6,088 bases of DNA from Pseudomonadota bacterium. Its GTDB lineage: Bacteria; Desulfobacterota; DSM-4660; Desulfatiglandales; B25-G16. This document shows, one piece after another, positions 5,760 through 6,088 of this stretch. The position numbers and the translations under genes are program-made. The stretch is taken from contig JADFWK010000056.1 in NCBI GenBank assembly GCA_015223015.1, forward strand, positions 1 through 6,088, in the 5' to 3' direction. The notes beneath the pieces were generated by a model. The model saw nothing but the letters and a program-made list of their open reading frames with translations. It was not told where the DNA came from and made no database searches. The first letter of the stretch is position 1, and every line of letters begins with the position of its first letter.

Positions 5760-6088
5760 CTGCCCTAAAGAACCCTCCTGGGAAAAGAGCGGTAAGATCT
5801 TTAGCATATCCAGTAGCTTGTCTACGCAATAGGGGGCCTTGAGGCCCCTATTGCGGTAGGCGACCAGGGTCACACCGGAAGCCTGGCAGACCTCCCAATC
5901 TACCTCAGAATCACCTACATACAGACACTGGTGAGACTCAATCCCAAAAAAATCAAAGATCTTGAGGATAGGCTCGGGATGGGGTTTGGGGTTTTTGACA
6001 TCCAGAGAGGATACCACGATATCAAAATATCCTGTAAGGCCGTGGCATTCGAGAACCTTTCCAATAGTATTGCTCCGGTTGGTCGCCA
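5742..6088 (-). CDS. HAD-family hydrolase, phosphoglycolate-phosphatase-like, C-terminal part only
   Basis: The reading frame runs from the right edge to a TAA at 5744-5742, giving the last 114 residues; the N-terminus with the nucleophile DxD motif lies outside the window. HAD motif II is the ATN at the start of the visible part. Motif III is the Lys in the NPKPHPEPI segment, and motif IV is the GDSEVD acidic motif in CLYVGDSEVDWEVCQASGV. This order and spacing match subfamily I phosphatases such as Gph, which dephosphorylate 2-phosphoglycolate or other small phosphate esters. The substrate cannot be set without the cap domain. A GTG in the middle of the frame (6017-6015) should not be taken as the start, because motif II lies upstream of it. 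The gene converges on pilQ and has no evident functional tie to pili. Its end overlaps the pil terminator stem. Confidence 0.88.
   Translation of the reverse strand, partial: ATNRSNTIGKVLECHGLTGYFDIVVSSLDVKNPKPHPEPILKIFDFFGIESHQCLYVGDSEVDWEVCQASGVTLVAYRNRGLKAPYCVDKLLDMLKILPLFSQEGSLGQKKRSD
5825..5855. repeat. Strong hairpin inside the HAD coding sequence
   Basis: CGCAATAGGGG-G-CCT (5825-5839) pairs with AGGCCCCTATTGCG (5842-5855), with one bulged G at 5836 and an effective TTGA tetraloop. It encodes the Arg-Asn-Arg-Gly-Leu-Lys-Ala-Pro-Tyr-Cys stretch just after HAD motif IV. No T-run follows on either strand, so it is not a classical terminator. It lies about 65 nt beyond the pilQ terminator and could affect 3' stability of either transcript. 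Function is unknown. Confidence 0.55.

Noticed and set aside
5359..5829. 156-residue minus-strand open frame across the pilQ end and terminator
   Set aside because: It overlaps the conserved secretin core of pilQ and runs through the terminator and the HAD gene in another frame; its translation resembles no family I know.
6062..6072. CAATA-G-TATTG dyad in the HAD gene
   Set aside because: Short arms in coding sequence near the window edge; not distinguishable from chance.

Overview
The window carries a complete type IV pilus assembly-platform operon, pilM-pilN-pilO-pilP-pilQ. It is preceded in the same direction by a small XRE-type helix-turn-helix gene and closed by a strong intrinsic terminator. 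A convergent HAD-family phosphatase gene enters from the right edge and is cut by it. The pil gene order is the conserved one of Gram-negative bacteria. The protein details (small HTH gene directly upstream of pilM, two AMIN domains and a charged helical linker in PilQ, moderate GC, frequent AGA/AGG/ATA codons) look most like a member of the former Deltaproteobacteria (Desulfobacterota or relatives). That placement is inference from impression, not from a search.

Layout. Positions 1-125 are a roughly 47% GC block with no gene I can name. Positions 126-330 are extremely AT-rich (about 19% GC for 121-300 by hand count) and unusually full of dyads and repeats, ending in a plausible sigma-70 promoter (281-309). 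The XRE gene (361-564, GTG start) has a good ribosome binding site. pilM follows after 23 nt. pilM/pilN overlap by ATGA, and pilN/pilO, pilO/pilP and pilP/pilQ are separated by 5, 12 and 33 nt, so 361-5697 reads as one transcription unit. An intrinsic terminator lies at 5722-5759. From 6088 down to 5742 on the minus strand runs the C-terminal part of a phosphoglycolate-phosphatase-like HAD hydrolase whose last codons lie inside the terminator stem.

How the genes work together. PilM is a cytoplasmic actin-like protein that docks on the N-terminal INLFPFR peptide of PilN. PilN and PilO are paired single-pass inner-membrane proteins with periplasmic coiled coils and ferredoxin-like domains. PilP links PilNO to the periplasmic N0 region of PilQ. 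PilQ is the outer-membrane secretin through which the pilus passes. The motor ATPases, prepilin peptidase, platform protein PilC and pilins are not in this window.

No previously undescribed system is evident. The most interesting part is the AT-rich leader, whose nested inverted repeats and a 15/17 direct repeat, one copy overlapping the promoter, look like operator sites, possibly for the XRE protein encoded just downstream. Secondary points are a probable lipoprotein signal on PilQ with no lipobox on PilP, and hairpins in and around the convergent HAD gene.
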